A DNA stretch of 64,000 nt, from positions 372,001 to 436,000 of the forward strand of contig NZ_BBLZ01000004.1 in the NCBI RefSeq assembly GCF_000971195.1, read 5' to 3'. Both the position numbers and the translations under genes were made by a program. Position 1 is the stretch's first letter. The number at the start of each line of letters is the position of its first letter. This document shows positions 1-9,990 of the stretch, in pieces. The stretch is from Demequina soli (GTDB lineage Bacteria; Actinomycetota; Actinomycetes; Actinomycetales; Demequinaceae). Under the pieces are notes generated by a model. The model was not told the DNA's origin, did not search any database, and saw nothing but the letters and a program-made list of their open reading frames with translations.

Positions 1-874
1 GGAGGATGTACGACAGCGAGCCGTGGAGGATGCCGGGGCGGCCGCCCGTCAGGGTCGCCGCGTGGCGTCCCGTCTCGACCCCATCGCCCGCGGCCTCGCA
101 GCCGATAAGCCGGACCGATGCATCGTCCAGGAAGGCGTCGAACGAGCCGATCGCGTTGGAGCCGCCGCCCACGCACGCGAGGACGGCGTCGGGCAGTCCG
201 CCGAGGGCGAGCATCTGCTCGCGCGCCTCGACCGAGATGACGCGCTGGAAGTCGCGCACCATCGCCGGGAAGGGGTGCGGGCCGGCCGCGGTGCCGAACA
301 CGTAGTTGGTGGTGTCGACGTTGGCGACCCAGTCGCGGAACGCCTCGTTGATGGCGTCGCGCAGGGTGCGGGTGCCGGTCGCGACGGGGATCACCTCGGC
401 GCCGAGCAGGCGCATGCGGGCGACGTTGAGCGACTGGCGCTCGGTGTCCTCCTCGCCCATGTAGATGACGCACTCGAGGTCCATGAGCGCCGCCGCGGTC
501 GCGGTCGCGACGCCGTGCTGGCCGGCGCCGGTCTCGGCGATCACGCGGGACTTGCCCAGGCGCTTGGTGAGCAGCGCCTGGCCGAGCACGTTGTTGATCT
601 TGTGCGAGCCGGTGTGGTTGAGGTCCTCGCGCTTGAGGAACACGCGGGCGCCGCCGGCGTGGGCGGCGAAGCGGGGCACCTCGGTGACGATGCTGGGGCG
701 GCCCGTGTAGTCGCGGGCGAGGCGCTCGAGCTCGCCGGTGAAGGCGGGGTCGATGCGCGCCTTGTCGTACGCGTCGGTGAGCTCGTCGAGGGCCGCCATG
801 AGGGCCTCGGGCACGAAGCGCCCGCCGAACTCGCCGAAGAAGGGCCCCGGGGCCGACTGGAGCGAGCCCGTCAC
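1..874 (-). CDS. trpB: Tryptophan synthase beta chain, 3' end cut by window edge
   Basis: TrpB condenses indole with serine to give tryptophan, using PLP. About 291 N-terminal residues are visible. They include the [10 protein letters not shown] opening, the PLP lysine in HTGSHKIN (about residue 92), [10 protein letters not shown], and the phosphate-binding [10 protein letters not shown] loop. The GTG start at 874 overlaps the trpC stop as GTGA, so translation is coupled. The C-terminal part, and presumably trpA, lie outside the window to the left. A GCATCGTCC repeat sits inside the gene at 120. Confidence 0.96.
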   Translation of the reverse strand, partial: MTGSLQSAPGPFFGEFGGRFVPEALMAALDELTDAYDKARIDPAFTGELERLARDYTGRPSIVTEVPRFAAHAGGARVFLKREDLNHTGSHKINNVLGQALLTKRLGKSRVIAETGAGQHGVATATAAALMDLECVIYMGEEDTERQSLNVARMRLLGAEVIPVATGTRTLRDAINEAFRDWVANVDTTNYVFGTAAGPHPFPAMVRDFQRVISVEAREQMLALGGLPDAVLACVGGGSNAIGSFDAFLDDASVRLIGCEAAGDGVETGRHAATLTGGRPGILHGSLSYIL

Positions 875-1680
875 GGACGAACCGAACGCAGCGCGGGGTG
901 GGCGCCGGCGGCGACCATCTCCGCCACGGTCGCGCGCGGGTCGCGGTCCTTGACCAGCGCCTCTCCGCACAGCACGGCGTCGGCGCCCAGGCGGGCGTAC
1001 TCGACCACGTCGTGGCTGTCGCGGATGCCCGACTCGGCGATCTTGAGGATGCCGTCGGGGATGTGCGGGGCGACACGCGCGAACGTGGTGCGGTCGACCT
1101 CGAGCGTGCGCAGGTTGCGGGCGTTGACCCCGATGACCGTCGCGCCGGCGTCGGCGGCACGCTTGGCCTCCTCCGCATCGTGCACCTCGACGAGCGCGAG
1201 CATGCCGAGCGAGTGGACGCGCTCGACCAGGCTCTCGAGCGCGAGCTGCTCGAGCGCCGCGACGATGAGCAGGACGACGTCCGCGCCGTGGGCGCGCGCC
1301 TCCCACACCTGGTAGGGGGTGACGATGAAGTCCTTGCGCAGGATGGGGATGTCCACCTTCGCGCGGACCGCGTCGAGGTCCGTGAGCGAGCCGTTGAAGC
1401 GGCGCTGCTCGGTGAGCACGGAGATGACCGACGCGCCGCCGGCGGCGTACTCGGTGGCGAGCAGCGCCGGGTCGGCGATGTCGGCGAGCTCGCCCTTCGA
1501 CGGGCTCGAGCGCTTCACCTCCGCGATGATGCCCACCTCGTCGCGGGCCAGCACGGCCCGGGCGTCGAGGGCGCTCGGGAGGCGCGCGGCGCGCTCCTTG
1601 AGCTGGTCCATGGAGGTGAGCTCCTGGCGGACCGCGAGGTCCTCGAGCACACCTCCCACGATGCTGTCGAGAACGCTCAT
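871..1680 (-). CDS. trpC: Indole-3-glycerol phosphate synthase
   Basis: TrpC closes the indole ring of CdRP to indole-3-glycerol phosphate, the fourth step of tryptophan synthesis. The 269 residues are typical for the family. Visible motifs are [11 protein letters not shown] (about 53-63, catalytic lysine), [16 protein letters not shown] and IAESGI, the normal (beta/alpha)8-barrel order. I chose ATG 1680 ([10 protein letters not shown]) over the in-frame ATGs upstream because a GAGAGGGTGGA ribosome site precedes it and family members begin near here. It is followed by trpB with a GTGA overlap and preceded by the HGxxPAAW gene. Confidence 0.96.
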   Translation of the reverse strand: MSVLDSIVGGVLEDLAVRQELTSMDQLKERAARLPSALDARAVLARDEVGIIAEVKRSSPSKGELADIADPALLATEYAAGGASVISVLTEQRRFNGSLTDLDAVRAKVDIPILRKDFIVTPYQVWEARAHGADVVLLIVAALEQLALESLVERVHSLGMLALVEVHDAEEAKRAADAGATVIGVNARNLRTLEVDRTTFARVAPHIPDGILKIAESGIRDSHDVVEYARLGADAVLCGEALVKDRDPRATVAEMVAAGAHPALRSVRP

Positions 1681-1758
1681 TCCACCCTCTCCCATAGCGG
1701 TCATGCTACCGCCGTCAAGGGACGCCCAAGGACGCCCCAAGGTTCCGGCACAGGGTGC

Positions 1759-1995
1759 CTAGGCGAGCGGCTGACCGTGGCCGAGCGCGCGCAGGACGGC
1801 GCCGGCGGCGAGCGACACGACGGCGACCCCGATGCCGGCGAAGGTCAGCGGGTGGACCGGGATCGCGATGCCGACGGACATGATCAGGGCTGCGATCACG
1901 AGGCCCACGTTGGTGACCCAGGCGGCGCGCGTCTTGCCGTGGTTGTGCGGCGCGATCTCGGGAAGGTCCTGGGGCTCCAGGTGGATGCTCGACAT
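1759..1995 (-). CDS. Small HGxxPAAW-type membrane protein of the trp operon
   Basis: A 78-residue protein with a soluble N-terminus carrying HNHGKTRAAW, then two hydrophobic helices (about 27-46 and 51-70). The sequence matches the actinobacterial HGxxPAAW family normally found between trpE and trpC, although the usual proline is arginine here. Its molecular role is unknown; position suggests a link to tryptophan metabolism. The start is ATG 1995, after a GAGGAGCAAC ribosome site. It lies about 30 nt after trpE and about 80 nt before trpC on the same strand. Confidence 0.85.
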   Translation of the reverse strand: MSSIHLEPQDLPEIAPHNHGKTRAAWVTNVGLVIAALIMSVGIAIPVHPLTFAGIGVAVVSLAAGAVLRALGHGQPLA

Positions 1996-2027
1996 TGTTG
2001 CTCCTCGGGGACTGGAAGGATTGCGCG

Positions 2028-3575
2028 TCAGTGTAGCGAAGCCGGGGACGTCGCCAGGCGCGTCGCTGTGGCGATCGCGCGGATGAGCGCGGCGGCCTTG
2101 TGGCGGGTCTCGGCGGCCTCGTTCGCGGGCACGGAGTCCGCGACCACGCCGGCGCCGGCCTGGACGTGGGCGGTGCCGTCCGCGATGAGCGCGGTGCGGA
2201 TCGCGATGGCCATGTCCATGTTGCCGGCGAAGTCGAGGTAGCCGACCGCGCCGCCGTAGAAGGCGCGGCGCGTGGGCTCGATCTCGTCGATGAGCGCGAT
2301 GGCGCGCGGCTTGGGTGCGCCCGAGAGCGTGCCGGCCGGGAACACCGCCTGGAACGCGTCGAGGGCGCCGTGGGGGCTCTCGAGGCTCCCGACGACGGTC
2401 GAGCAGATGTGCATGATGTGCGAGTAGCGGTTGACCTGCATGAACTCGACCACCTCGACGGAGGTGGGCTCGCACACCTTGACGAGGTCGTTGCGCGCGA
2501 GGTCGACGAGCATGACGTGCTCGGCGATCTCCTTGGGGTCGGCGAGGAGCTCCTCCTGGAGCGCCTTGTCCTCCGCCGGGGTCGCGCCGCGCGGGCGCGA
2601 GCCCGCGATCGGGAAGGTCGACACGCGGCCGTCCTTGACTGTGCACAGCGACTCGGGGCTCGAGCCGACGACCGCGAACTCGCGGCCCTGGTCGTCCTCG
2701 AGCTGGAAGTAGTACATGTACGGGCTGGGGTTGAGGGTGCGCAGCACGCGGTACACCTCGAGCGGGGTCGCGTCGCACGCGACGTCGAAGCGCTGGGAGG
2801 GCACCATCTGGAACACCTCGCCGTCGCGGATCGCCTCCTTGGCGAAGTCGACGGCCTTCTCGTACTCGCCCGGCGCGCTGCGCTGGGCGATCTCGGGCTC
2901 CGGGCCGTCGGTGAGGACGGACAGCGGTCCGGGGACGGCGGCGGCGAGCTCTCGCTCCATCCGGTCGAGACGCGCGACGGCGTCGGCGTACGCGTTCTCG
3001 ATGCCCGTCTCCTGAGCATCGGCGTTCACCGCGTTGGCGATGAGCCACACCGAGCCGTCGCGGTGGTCGATCGCGGCGATGTCGGTCGCGAGCAGCAGCA
3101 GCACGTCGGGCACGTCGAGCTCGCGTGGCGCCTTCATGGGCAGGGTCGGCTCCCACTGGCGGATGATGTCCCAGCCGAGCACGCCGACCATGCCGCCCGT
3201 GAGCGGCGGGAGGCCCTCGATCGCCTCGGAGCGCATCTCGTCCAGCACGTGCGCGATGGCCTGCAGGGGCGCGCCGTCGCTCAGGCCCACGGGGACGTCC
3301 CCGCTCCACCGCGCATCGTCCCCGTCCACGGTGAGCATCGCGCGGCTGCGCACGCCCACGAACGAGAAGCGCGCGCGGGAGCCGTCGGGCTCGGCGGACT
3401 CGAGGATGAACGTGCCGGGCCGCTCCTGCGCGAGGGCGCGGTAGACGGCGACGGGTGTGAGCGAGTCGGCGAGCAGGCGGCGGACCACGGGCACCACGCG
3501 GTGCGAGGCGCCGAGGTCGACGAAGCCCTCGAGCGTGGGCCAGGTCTGGCCCCACTCGACGGACACGGCGGTCAT
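2028..3575 (-). CDS. trpE: Anthranilate synthase component I
   Basis: TrpE converts chorismate, with ammonia from the TrpG partner, to anthranilate. The 515-residue protein has the N-terminal domain with [17 protein letters not shown] (feedback-site region) and the C-terminal chorismate-binding domain: [34 protein letters not shown] and [14 protein letters not shown] 3575 overlaps the hisI stop as ATGA, so it is co-translated with hisI and there is no room for a leader-peptide attenuator. trpG and trpD are not in the window. Confidence 0.96.
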   Translation of the reverse strand: MTAVSVEWGQTWPTLEGFVDLGASHRVVPVVRRLLADSLTPVAVYRALAQERPGTFILESAEPDGSRARFSFVGVRSRAMLTVDGDDARWSGDVPVGLSDGAPLQAIAHVLDEMRSEAIEGLPPLTGGMVGVLGWDIIRQWEPTLPMKAPRELDVPDVLLLLATDIAAIDHRDGSVWLIANAVNADAQETGIENAYADAVARLDRMERELAAAVPGPLSVLTDGPEPEIAQRSAPGEYEKAVDFAKEAIRDGEVFQMVPSQRFDVACDATPLEVYRVLRTLNPSPYMYYFQLEDDQGREFAVVGSSPESLCTVKDGRVSTFPIAGSRPRGATPAEDKALQEELLADPKEIAEHVMLVDLARNDLVKVCEPTSVEVVEFMQVNRYSHIMHICSTVVGSLESPHGALDAFQAVFPAGTLSGAPKPRAIALIDEIEPTRRAFYGGAVGYLDFAGNMDMAIAIRTALIADGTAHVQAGAGVVADSVPANEAAETRHKAAALIRAIATATRLATSPASLH

Positions 3576-3937
3576 GCGGCGCCTTCCAGGCCGTTCACGG
3601 CGCCCAGGTCTCCCCCGGCCTCGAAGCACGTGCGGGTGCCCGTGTGGCAGGCCGGACCCTGCTGGTCGACCTCGAGCAGCAGCGCGTCGCCGTCGCAGTC
3701 GAGGCTCACGCGCACGACGCGCTGGACGTTGCCGGAGGTGTCGCCCTTGCGCCACAGCTCCTGGCGCGAACGGCTCCAGTAGACGGCGCGGCCGCTGGTG
3801 AGGGTCTCGTGCAGGGCGTCGTCGTTCATCCACGCCACCATGAGCACCTCGCGGGTGTCATGCTGCTGGACCACGGCGCAGACGAGTCCGGCGGGGTCGC
3901 GCTTGAGGCGCGCTGCGAGGTCGGCGTCGAGAGGCAT
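3572..3937 (-). CDS. hisI: Phosphoribosyl-AMP cyclohydrolase
   Basis: HisI opens the purine ring of phosphoribosyl-AMP, the third step of histidine synthesis. The protein is 121 residues and lacks the HisE domain. It shows the metal-binding residues expected: DCD at about 80-82, Cys97 in ACHTG and Cys104 in TRTCFE. The start is ATG 3937 (MPLDADL), which has a GGAAGGA site 8 nt upstream; the ATG at 3946 is too close to that site. It overlaps trpE as ATGA, the common actinobacterial his/trp arrangement. Confidence 0.95.
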   Translation of the reverse strand: MPLDADLAARLKRDPAGLVCAVVQQHDTREVLMVAWMNDDALHETLTSGRAVYWSRSRQELWRKGDTSGNVQRVVRVSLDCDGDALLLEVDQQGPACHTGTRTCFEAGGDLGAVNGLEGAA

Positions 3938-4093
3938 GCAGCCCATCCTTCCACGGGTGACGCCTCGCACCGATGCACCCCTCCACACGAGCCGCCTGGT
4001 GGGAGCGCTCTGGGATGCAACTCGCGCGGCAAACGCCGAGTCGAGCGGCGCCGAATGCAGGATCCGTGTGGAACGCGGTCGGCGTGAACGGGC

Positions 4094-4483
4094 TCAGCGC
4101 CCGCCGTTGCGCTCCATCACGTACCGCCACGGCTCGGACAGCGTGAGGTGGATGTCGATCGACACGTCCGAGCCGAACAGCCGCGCGAGGCCCTGGCACG
4201 CGGCGACGTCGGCCGCGGCCGAGCAGATCGGGGGCAGCCCCTCGAGCCCGTGCTCGAGGCACACCCGCTGGACCAGGTCGTAGGCCGCCTTCCACGAGGC
4301 GTGCCAGTCGGACACCAGGTAGTCGGTGTCCGACAGCAGGTCGAACACCTCGGTCAGGCCCATCTTGCGCGCCTTCGACAGCGCCACGAGCTCGCGGACG
4401 GTGAGCGACTCGAGCCGGATGAGGTGCGCGTCGAACGCGGACAGGCGCAGGCCTCGCACGCTGGCCGCCAAGGACTCCGTCAC
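4094..4483 (-). CDS. Hypothetical protein
   Basis: A 129-residue soluble protein I do not recognise. It has no signal peptide, membrane segment or obvious catalytic motif. It is leucine/alanine-rich and probably helical, with three cysteines scattered in the second half (VCLEHG, PPICSAA, AACQGL). The GTG 4483 start is preferred because GAGGAG lies 6 nt upstream. The intergenic DNA on either side (3938-4093 and 4484-4618) holds only two GCATCGTCC-family words (4507 and 4602) that I can name. It is the same strand as the neighbouring operons but separated from both. Confidence 0.6.
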   Translation of the reverse strand: MTESLAASVRGLRLSAFDAHLIRLESLTVRELVALSKARKMGLTEVFDLLSDTDYLVSDWHASWKAAYDLVQRVCLEHGLEGLPPICSAAADVAACQGLARLFGSDVSIDIHLTLSEPWRYVMERNGGR

Positions 4484-4618
4484 GTCATGCTCCTCACCCG
4501 GGCGCCGCATCGTCCACGGCCCCGCGCCCATCCAACCATCGCCGCCCCGCGCGCGACCACGCCACGCCCGTCGCGCGGGACGTGATCCGCGTCACCTTTC
4601 CAGGGACGATGCGCGGGT

Positions 4619-6394
4619 TCAGTCGCGGGTCTGCGCCACCCAGGCCTCGTGGAGGCCGGCGTACGTGCCACCGGCCGCGACCAGCTCGTCGTGGTGGCCC
4701 AGCTCGATGAGCTCGCCGTGCTCCATCACGCCCACGATGTCGGCGCGCTCCGCGGTCGACAGGCGGTGCGCGATGACGACCGCCGTGCGGCCCTGCATGA
4801 GCGACTCGAGCGCGCGCGAGATGCGCACCTCGGTCGCAGGGTCCACGGCGGACGTTGCCTCGTCAAGGATGAGCAGGTCGGGGTCGCGCAAGTACGCCCG
4901 CGCGATCGACACCAGCTGACGTTCGCCGGCCGAGAGCAACTCGCCGCGCGGGCCGACGTGCGTGTCCAACCCGTGGGGAAGCGTCTTGACCCACCCCTCG
5001 AGCCCGAGCGACTCGAACGCCGCGTGGGCGCGGCTCTCGAGCTCCTCGTGGGGCGCGTCCGGGACCGCGTAATGCAGGTTGGACAGCACCGAGCCGTCGA
5101 ACAGGAAGCCCTCCTGCGGCACCACCGCGACGGACCGGCGCAGCGAGCCCATGGGCACCTCGCGCAGGTCGACGCCGCCGACGTGCACGGTGCCCTCGGT
5201 GGGGTCGAAGAAGCGGGACATGAGGCGCGCGAGCGAGGTCTTGCCGGACCCGGTGGTGCCGACGAGCGCGAGTCGCTTGCCCGCGGGGAGGTGCAGGTCG
5301 ATGCCCTTGAGCACCTCCGGGCCGCCGGGATAGGTGAGGCGGATGCCGTCCATGACGAGGTCGCCGCGGCCGTGCGGGATAGCGGTGCCGTCCTCGCCGG
5401 GATCGGGGATGGTGATCTTCTCGTCGACCAGCTCGACGACGCGGCGCCAGCCGACGAGGGCGCGCTGCATCTCCGCGAGCATCTCGATGATCCACATGAG
5501 CGGGCCCGCGAACATGTACACGAGGAACGCGAACGCGACGACGGTGCCGACGGAGATCTCCCCGGCGAGCGCGAGGTGCGTGCCGCCGACGAGCGCGATG
5601 CCGGTCGCGAGCGACTGGCCGAACGCGGTCGAGGAGAACGTCACGGACGCGAGCAGCGAGGCCCGCTTCTCGGCCGCGAGGATCGCGTCGATGTCGCCGC
5701 CGAGCTGGTCGCGCATGCGCTGCTGGACGCCGTAGGCGCGGATCGTCGAGACCCCGACGAGCTGCTCGGAGGTGCGGCCCATGAGGTCCGCCATGCGGCC
5801 GCGCACGCGCGAGAACGCCTCGCTGATGCGCGGCTGGATCCACACGAGCGTGAGCGACATCGGCACGAAGGCGACGAGCACGATGAGCGCGAGCTGCCAC
5901 GAGTACGCGAGCATCACCACGAAGACCACGCAGGCCTCCATCGCGGAGATGATCATCGCGGCGCCGGTCCACTGCATGAGGTCGCGCATCGTCTCGACGT
6001 CACCCGTGACGCGTGACACGTACCGGCCGCGCTGCTCCTCGTTCTGCGTGAGCACGGACAGCTCGTGGACCTTGCCGAACGCGCGGATCCGCAGCGTCGC
6101 GAGGCCCGCCTCCGCGGCGGTCACCATGCGGCGACGCACGATGTACGACAGCGAGGCGGCCACGATCAGCACCACCGCGCCCGCGGCGGCGTAGCCGGCC
6201 ACGAGGCCGATATCGACGCCGCCGGGCGCCATGAGGCCCAGGTCGGTCACGCGCTGCGTGAGGAACGGCGTGGCGGCACGGCCCGAGGCCGCGATCGCCG
6301 CGAGGGCGAGCGTCACCCCGAGCCCCTTGCGGAACTCCGGGCTCAGCTCCATGCCGCGCCTGAACAGCCGACGGAAGGTCATGTCCTCGCTCAT
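4619..6394 (-). CDS. ABC exporter half-transporter with consensus ATPase site
   Basis: A 591-residue ABC exporter: an N-terminal six-helix membrane domain (about 25-310) fused to an ATPase domain (about 340-585). Walker A is GTTGSGKTS, Walker B LLILDEATSAVD with the catalytic Glu, and the H-loop is VIAHRL. The signature reads LSAGE rather than LSGGQ. It starts at ATG 6394 overlapping the previous half-transporter's stop (ATGA), so the two are made together and very likely form a heterodimer. Substrate unknown; lipid or drug export is the family's usual job. Confidence 0.9.
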   Translation of the reverse strand: MSEDMTFRRLFRRGMELSPEFRKGLGVTLALAAIAASGRAATPFLTQRVTDLGLMAPGGVDIGLVAGYAAAGAVVLIVAASLSYIVRRRMVTAAEAGLATLRIRAFGKVHELSVLTQNEEQRGRYVSRVTGDVETMRDLMQWTGAAMIISAMEACVVFVVMLAYSWQLALIVLVAFVPMSLTLVWIQPRISEAFSRVRGRMADLMGRTSEQLVGVSTIRAYGVQQRMRDQLGGDIDAILAAEKRASLLASVTFSSTAFGQSLATGIALVGGTHLALAGEISVGTVVAFAFLVYMFAGPLMWIIEMLAEMQRALVGWRRVVELVDEKITIPDPGEDGTAIPHGRGDLVMDGIRLTYPGGPEVLKGIDLHLPAGKRLALVGTTGSGKTSLARLMSRFFDPTEGTVHVGGVDLREVPMGSLRRSVAVVPQEGFLFDGSVLSNLHYAVPDAPHEELESRAHAAFESLGLEGWVKTLPHGLDTHVGPRGELLSAGERQLVSIARAYLRDPDLLILDEATSAVDPATEVRISRALESLMQGRTAVVIAHRLSTAERADIVGVMEHGELIELGHHDELVAAGGTYAGLHEAWVAQTRD

Positions 6395-8259
6395 CCCACG
6401 TATCCCGCCTGCTCCTCGGCCTGACGCCGGGAGTCCTCCTCGTAGGCGAGCACCAGCTCGCGGTAGCCGGGGTCGCGCGCGATCAGCTCGGCGTGGGACC
6501 CCGCGTCGACCACGCGGCCGCGGTCGACGTGGACGATGTGGTCGGCGAGCATGATCGACGCCAACCGGTACGCGATGACCAGGACGGTCGGGCCGTCCTC
6601 CCCCGCCAGGCCCGTGAGGATCTCGCGCTCCACGCGCGGGTCGACGGCGCTGGTCGCGTCGTCGAGCACGAGCACGCGCGGCTCGCGCACCAGCGCACGC
6701 GCGAGAGCCAGGCGCTGACGCTGGCCGCCGGACAGGTTCATGCCGCGCTCGGCGAGCACGGCATCGAGCCCCGTCCGGCCGTCGCGGCCGAGGCGCTCGA
6801 CCACGTCGACCACGTTGGCGCGGCGCAGGGACTCCCACACCTCGTCGTCGGTGAAGTCGCCGCCGAGGGTGACGTTGTCGCGGACCGTGCCCGAGAACAC
6901 GAACGCGGTCTGCGGCACGAGGGCGACGTGGTCGCCCAGGCGCGCGATCGCCTCGAGGTCGGTCTCGTCGAGCGTCACCGCGCCGGTCGAGGGGCGCGCG
7001 AGGCGCGCGGTCGCCAGCGCGACGGTGGACTTGCCCGAGCCGGTCGAGCCGACGAGCGCGGTCACGGTGCCCGGGCGCAGCTCGAGCGACACGTCGTGCA
7101 GGATCACGGCGAGCTCGCCGTCGCCGTCGTCGGCGGCGATGGAGGCGTTCTCGAAGCGCACCCCGCCGGCGCCGGCCGTCGCGATCTCGGTGTGGCCGGG
7201 CTCGTCGACCTCGGTCGCGGCCTTCGCGATGCCGCCGATGCGCGTGAACGCCACGAGCGCCTGCGGCATCTGGCCGAGCACCCAGCCGAGGCCGCGGATC
7301 GGCACCGCCATGAGCGTGACGAGGTAGATCGCGGAGACGACGTCGCCGACGGACACCGCCCCGACGGAGGCGCGCATCGCGCCCACGACCATGAGCGCGA
7401 CCGCGCCGAGCGGCACGATGACGTCCATGAGCGGCTCGAACCACGCGGAGGTGTGGCCCACGCGGGTGTCGGCGTCGCGCAGGTCGTTGGCGACGCGCGC
7501 GAAGCGCTCCACCTCGCGGTCCTCGGCGCCCAGCGCCTTGACCACGGTGCCGCCCTCGAAGCTCTCGTGCGCGATGGTCGACACGTCGGCGCGCAGGCTC
7601 TGCCCGAGGTCCCAGCGCGGCGTGATGACCTTCTCGTACACGACGTTGATGGCGAAGATGATGGGCACCACGGCGAGGCCGGTGACCGCGAGCCACGGGT
7701 CCATGCGCCACATGGACCAGCCGGCCGCGAACATCATGACGAACGAGCCGATGGTGAAGGCGAACGGGTGCAGCGGCGACGTCGCGGTCTCCGAGTCGGA
7801 GGACATCGCGGACAGCATGCGGCCCGACGGGTTGGACCGGTGCCAGCCGAGCGGAAGCGACGCCAGCGCATCGGCCACCACCCGGCGGTGGCTCGCGCCC
7901 ACGCCGGCGACGCCGAAGCCCTGCACGGTGCGGCGCGCGCCCACCAGGACCGCGTTCGCGAGGCCGATGAGCAGGAACGCGCCGCCGACCAGCCAGATGG
8001 CGACCTTCGGGTCCTGCGTGCGCTGGCCCCAGTAACCCTCGATCGGGTCGCCGGCGACCGCGGGGATGACCACCTGGTCGGTGACGTCGCCCAGCAGGGT
8101 GCCGAACAGCACGGTGAGCAGGCTGAACGCCGCGGCGGCGGCGACCGCGATGCCGAACTGCCAGGGCTGCTCGCGGACCGCGTGGGCGAGCAGTTGCACG
8201 GCCTTGCGGGTGAAGCGTCCGGACGTCTCGTAGCGGGTGGCGGCGGTCGGGGCCGTCAT
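6391..8259 (-). CDS. ABC exporter half-transporter with degenerate ATPase site
   Basis: A 622-residue half-transporter with about six membrane helices and a C-terminal ATPase domain. Walker A (GSTGSGKST) and signature (LSGGQRQRL) are normal. The residue after Walker B is Asp ([12 protein letters not shown]) instead of Glu, and the H-loop His is Tyr (VIAYRLAS). One of the two ATP sites in the heterodimer with the downstream partner is therefore expected to hydrolyse poorly, as in TM287/288-type exporters. ATG 8259 overlaps the hisF stop as ATGA. Confidence 0.9.
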   Translation of the reverse strand: MTAPTAATRYETSGRFTRKAVQLLAHAVREQPWQFGIAVAAAAAFSLLTVLFGTLLGDVTDQVVIPAVAGDPIEGYWGQRTQDPKVAIWLVGGAFLLIGLANAVLVGARRTVQGFGVAGVGASHRRVVADALASLPLGWHRSNPSGRMLSAMSSDSETATSPLHPFAFTIGSFVMMFAAGWSMWRMDPWLAVTGLAVVPIIFAINVVYEKVITPRWDLGQSLRADVSTIAHESFEGGTVVKALGAEDREVERFARVANDLRDADTRVGHTSAWFEPLMDVIVPLGAVALMVVGAMRASVGAVSVGDVVSAIYLVTLMAVPIRGLGWVLGQMPQALVAFTRIGGIAKAATEVDEPGHTEIATAGAGGVRFENASIAADDGDGELAVILHDVSLELRPGTVTALVGSTGSGKSTVALATARLARPSTGAVTLDETDLEAIARLGDHVALVPQTAFVFSGTVRDNVTLGGDFTDDEVWESLRRANVVDVVERLGRDGRTGLDAVLAERGMNLSGGQRQRLALARALVREPRVLVLDDATSAVDPRVEREILTGLAGEDGPTVLVIAYRLASIMLADHIVHVDRGRVVDAGSHAELIARDPGYRELVLAYEEDSRRQAEEQAGYVG

Positions 8260-9026
8260 CGCACCTCGATCCCGGCGTCGCGCATGGCGTCCTTGACCTC
8301 CTGGATGGACAGCGTGCCGAAGTGGAAGACGGACGCGGCGAGCACCGCATCGGCCCCCGCCTTGGCGGCCTCGACGAAGTGCTCGACGGTGCCCGCGCCG
8401 CCCGAGGCGATGAGCGGCACGTCGACCACGGCGCGCACGGCGGCGAGCATCTCGAGGTCGAAGCCGTCGGTGGTGCCGTCGGCGTCCATGGAGTTGAGCA
8501 GGATCTCCCCCGCGCCGAGCTCCGCGCCGCGGCGCGCCCACTCGACCGCGTCGATGCCCGTGCCCTGGCGTCCGCCGTGCGTGGTCACCTCGAAGCCGGA
8601 GGGCGTGGAGGCGCCGTCGCGGCAGCGGCGGGCGTCGACGGACAGCACGAGCACCTGGTTGCCGAAGCGCTGGGCGATCTCGGAGATGAGCTCGGGGCGC
8701 GCGATGGCGGCGGTGTTGACGCCGACCTTGTCCGCGCCCGCGCGCAGCAGCCGGTCAACGTCCTCGGGCGAGCGCACGCCTCCGCCCACGGTCAGCGGCA
8801 CGAACACCTGGTCCGCGGTGCGGCCCACGACGTCGTAGGTGGTCTCGCGGTTGCCGGACGATGCGGTGACGTCCAGGAAGGTGACCTCGTCGGCGCCGGC
8901 GGCGCCGTACGCGGCGGCGAGCTCGACGGGGTCGCCCGCGTCGCGCAGGTTCTCGAAGTTCACGCCCTTGACGACGCGGCCCGCGTCGACGTCGAGGCAC
9001 GGGATGAGACGAACGGCGACTCCCAT
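8256..9026 (-). CDS. hisF: Imidazole glycerol phosphate synthase cyclase subunit
   Basis: HisF takes ammonia from HisH and cyclises PRFAR to imidazole glycerol phosphate and AICAR. The 256 residues begin [17 protein letters not shown] with the catalytic Asp (about 12) and have the second Asp in VLSVDARR; the barrel phosphate loops GGGVRS and ASGGAG are present. The start at 9026 overlaps the FKBP stop (TGATG) and the stop overlaps the ABC exporter start (ATGA). hisH is not adjacent. Confidence 0.96.
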   Translation of the reverse strand: MGVAVRLIPCLDVDAGRVVKGVNFENLRDAGDPVELAAAYGAAGADEVTFLDVTASSGNRETTYDVVGRTADQVFVPLTVGGGVRSPEDVDRLLRAGADKVGVNTAAIARPELISEIAQRFGNQVLVLSVDARRCRDGASTPSGFEVTTHGGRQGTGIDAVEWARRGAELGAGEILLNSMDADGTTDGFDLEMLAAVRAVVDVPLIASGGAGTVEHFVEAAKAGADAVLAASVFHFGTLSIQEVKDAMRDAGIEVR

Positions 9027-9949
9027 CAGGAGCTCCCCTCCGGGTTCCAGACGTCGAGGATGTCCACGACGAAGACGAGCGTGCCCTTGTCCGCGTAGCC
9101 GTAGCTCGGGGGCACCACGAGCATGACCTGCGAGCCGGCCGTCTGGTCGAGCAGCCCCTCGTCGAGGCCGCGGATCACCTGGCCGGACCCGATCTGCAGC
9201 TCGAAGGGCGCGGTGTCGACGGGCCAGGACGACTCCATCACGTCGCCCTTCTTCCACGCGCCGTCCTTGTCCTTGCCCTTGGCCCAGTACCAGGCCGTGT
9301 ACTGCACGGTGAGGTAGGAGCCGTCCTTGACCTGCGCGCCGGAGCCCTGGATCAGGGTGGCGACCTGGAGGTCCGTGGGCGGGTCGCCCTGGGGGATCTC
9401 CACGGACGGCTCGCCGCTCCGCGCGCGCGTGACCGTCGGCAGGTCGGGGTTGGGCGCGACGTCCGTGCCGACGGCGTGGTCGGGCAGCACGTCGATCACC
9501 ATGGCGATCGGCGGCTCCTCCGTGTCGGAGCCGAACGACGGCGGCGCGACCACCAGCACGCGCGCGCCCACCCGCACGTCGAGCAGCGTCTTGTACAGCT
9601 CCTCGCCCACCACCTCGGGGGCGAGCAGGAACGAGCGCGGCAGGCCGTCGTAGGTGTTGATGAGCGTCGTGCCGTCGTCGAGCGAGGCGCCGTAGATGTC
9701 GAGCAGCAGCGGCTGTCCGTCCTGCAGGTACTCGCCGTCGCCGTCCCACACGACCTTCGACTGCTCCTGCGCGTAGGTCAGGCCCGGGGTGAACTCGAGC
9801 GACGGCGCGAGCGTGTCGGAGCCGCCGATCGTGATGGTGGAGATGTCGCCCGACGGCGACACGCTCGGCGAGGCGTCCGTGGGCGCGGCGGTGCAGCCCG
9901 CCAGCGTCAGGGACGCGAGGGCGAGCGCGAGCACGACGAGTCGACGCAT
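9026..9949 (-). CDS. FKBP-type peptidyl-prolyl isomerase lipoprotein
   Basis: A 307-residue exported lipoprotein with a signal peptide ending in the lipobox LAGC (Cys19). Two FKBP-like modules follow: a divergent one at about 75-155 ([14 protein letters not shown]) and a more typical one at about 195-300 ([14 protein letters not shown] strand, [24 protein letters not shown]). It should fold proline-containing proteins outside the membrane. A TAGACT hexamer lies 27 nt upstream of the ATG with a GGAAT ribosome site between. It is cotranscribed with hisF by a 1-nt overlap. Confidence 0.85.
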   Translation of the reverse strand: MRRLVVLALALASLTLAGCTAAPTDASPSVSPSGDISTITIGGSDTLAPSLEFTPGLTYAQEQSKVVWDGDGEYLQDGQPLLLDIYGASLDDGTTLINTYDGLPRSFLLAPEVVGEELYKTLLDVRVGARVLVVAPPSFGSDTEEPPIAMVIDVLPDHAVGTDVAPNPDLPTVTRARSGEPSVEIPQGDPPTDLQVATLIQGSGAQVKDGSYLTVQYTAWYWAKGKDKDGAWKKGDVMESSWPVDTAPFELQIGSGQVIRGLDEGLLDQTAGSQVMLVVPPSYGYADKGTLVFVVDILDVWNPEGSS

Positions 9950-9990
9950 CGGGGAGAATTCCTTTCAGGACCGTAAGAGTCTACGGCCGG

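Noticed and set aside
3572..4093. Possible trp attenuator or leader peptide before trpE
   Set aside because: trpE overlaps hisI by four bases, and I found no run of Trp codons followed by alternative hairpins upstream of hisI.
4649..6016. Long plus-strand open frame opposite the ABC exporter (and similar frames opposite trpC, trpE, pafA, dop and suf genes)
   Set aside because: All lie fully opposite genes with clear family motifs and show biased, low-information protein composition.
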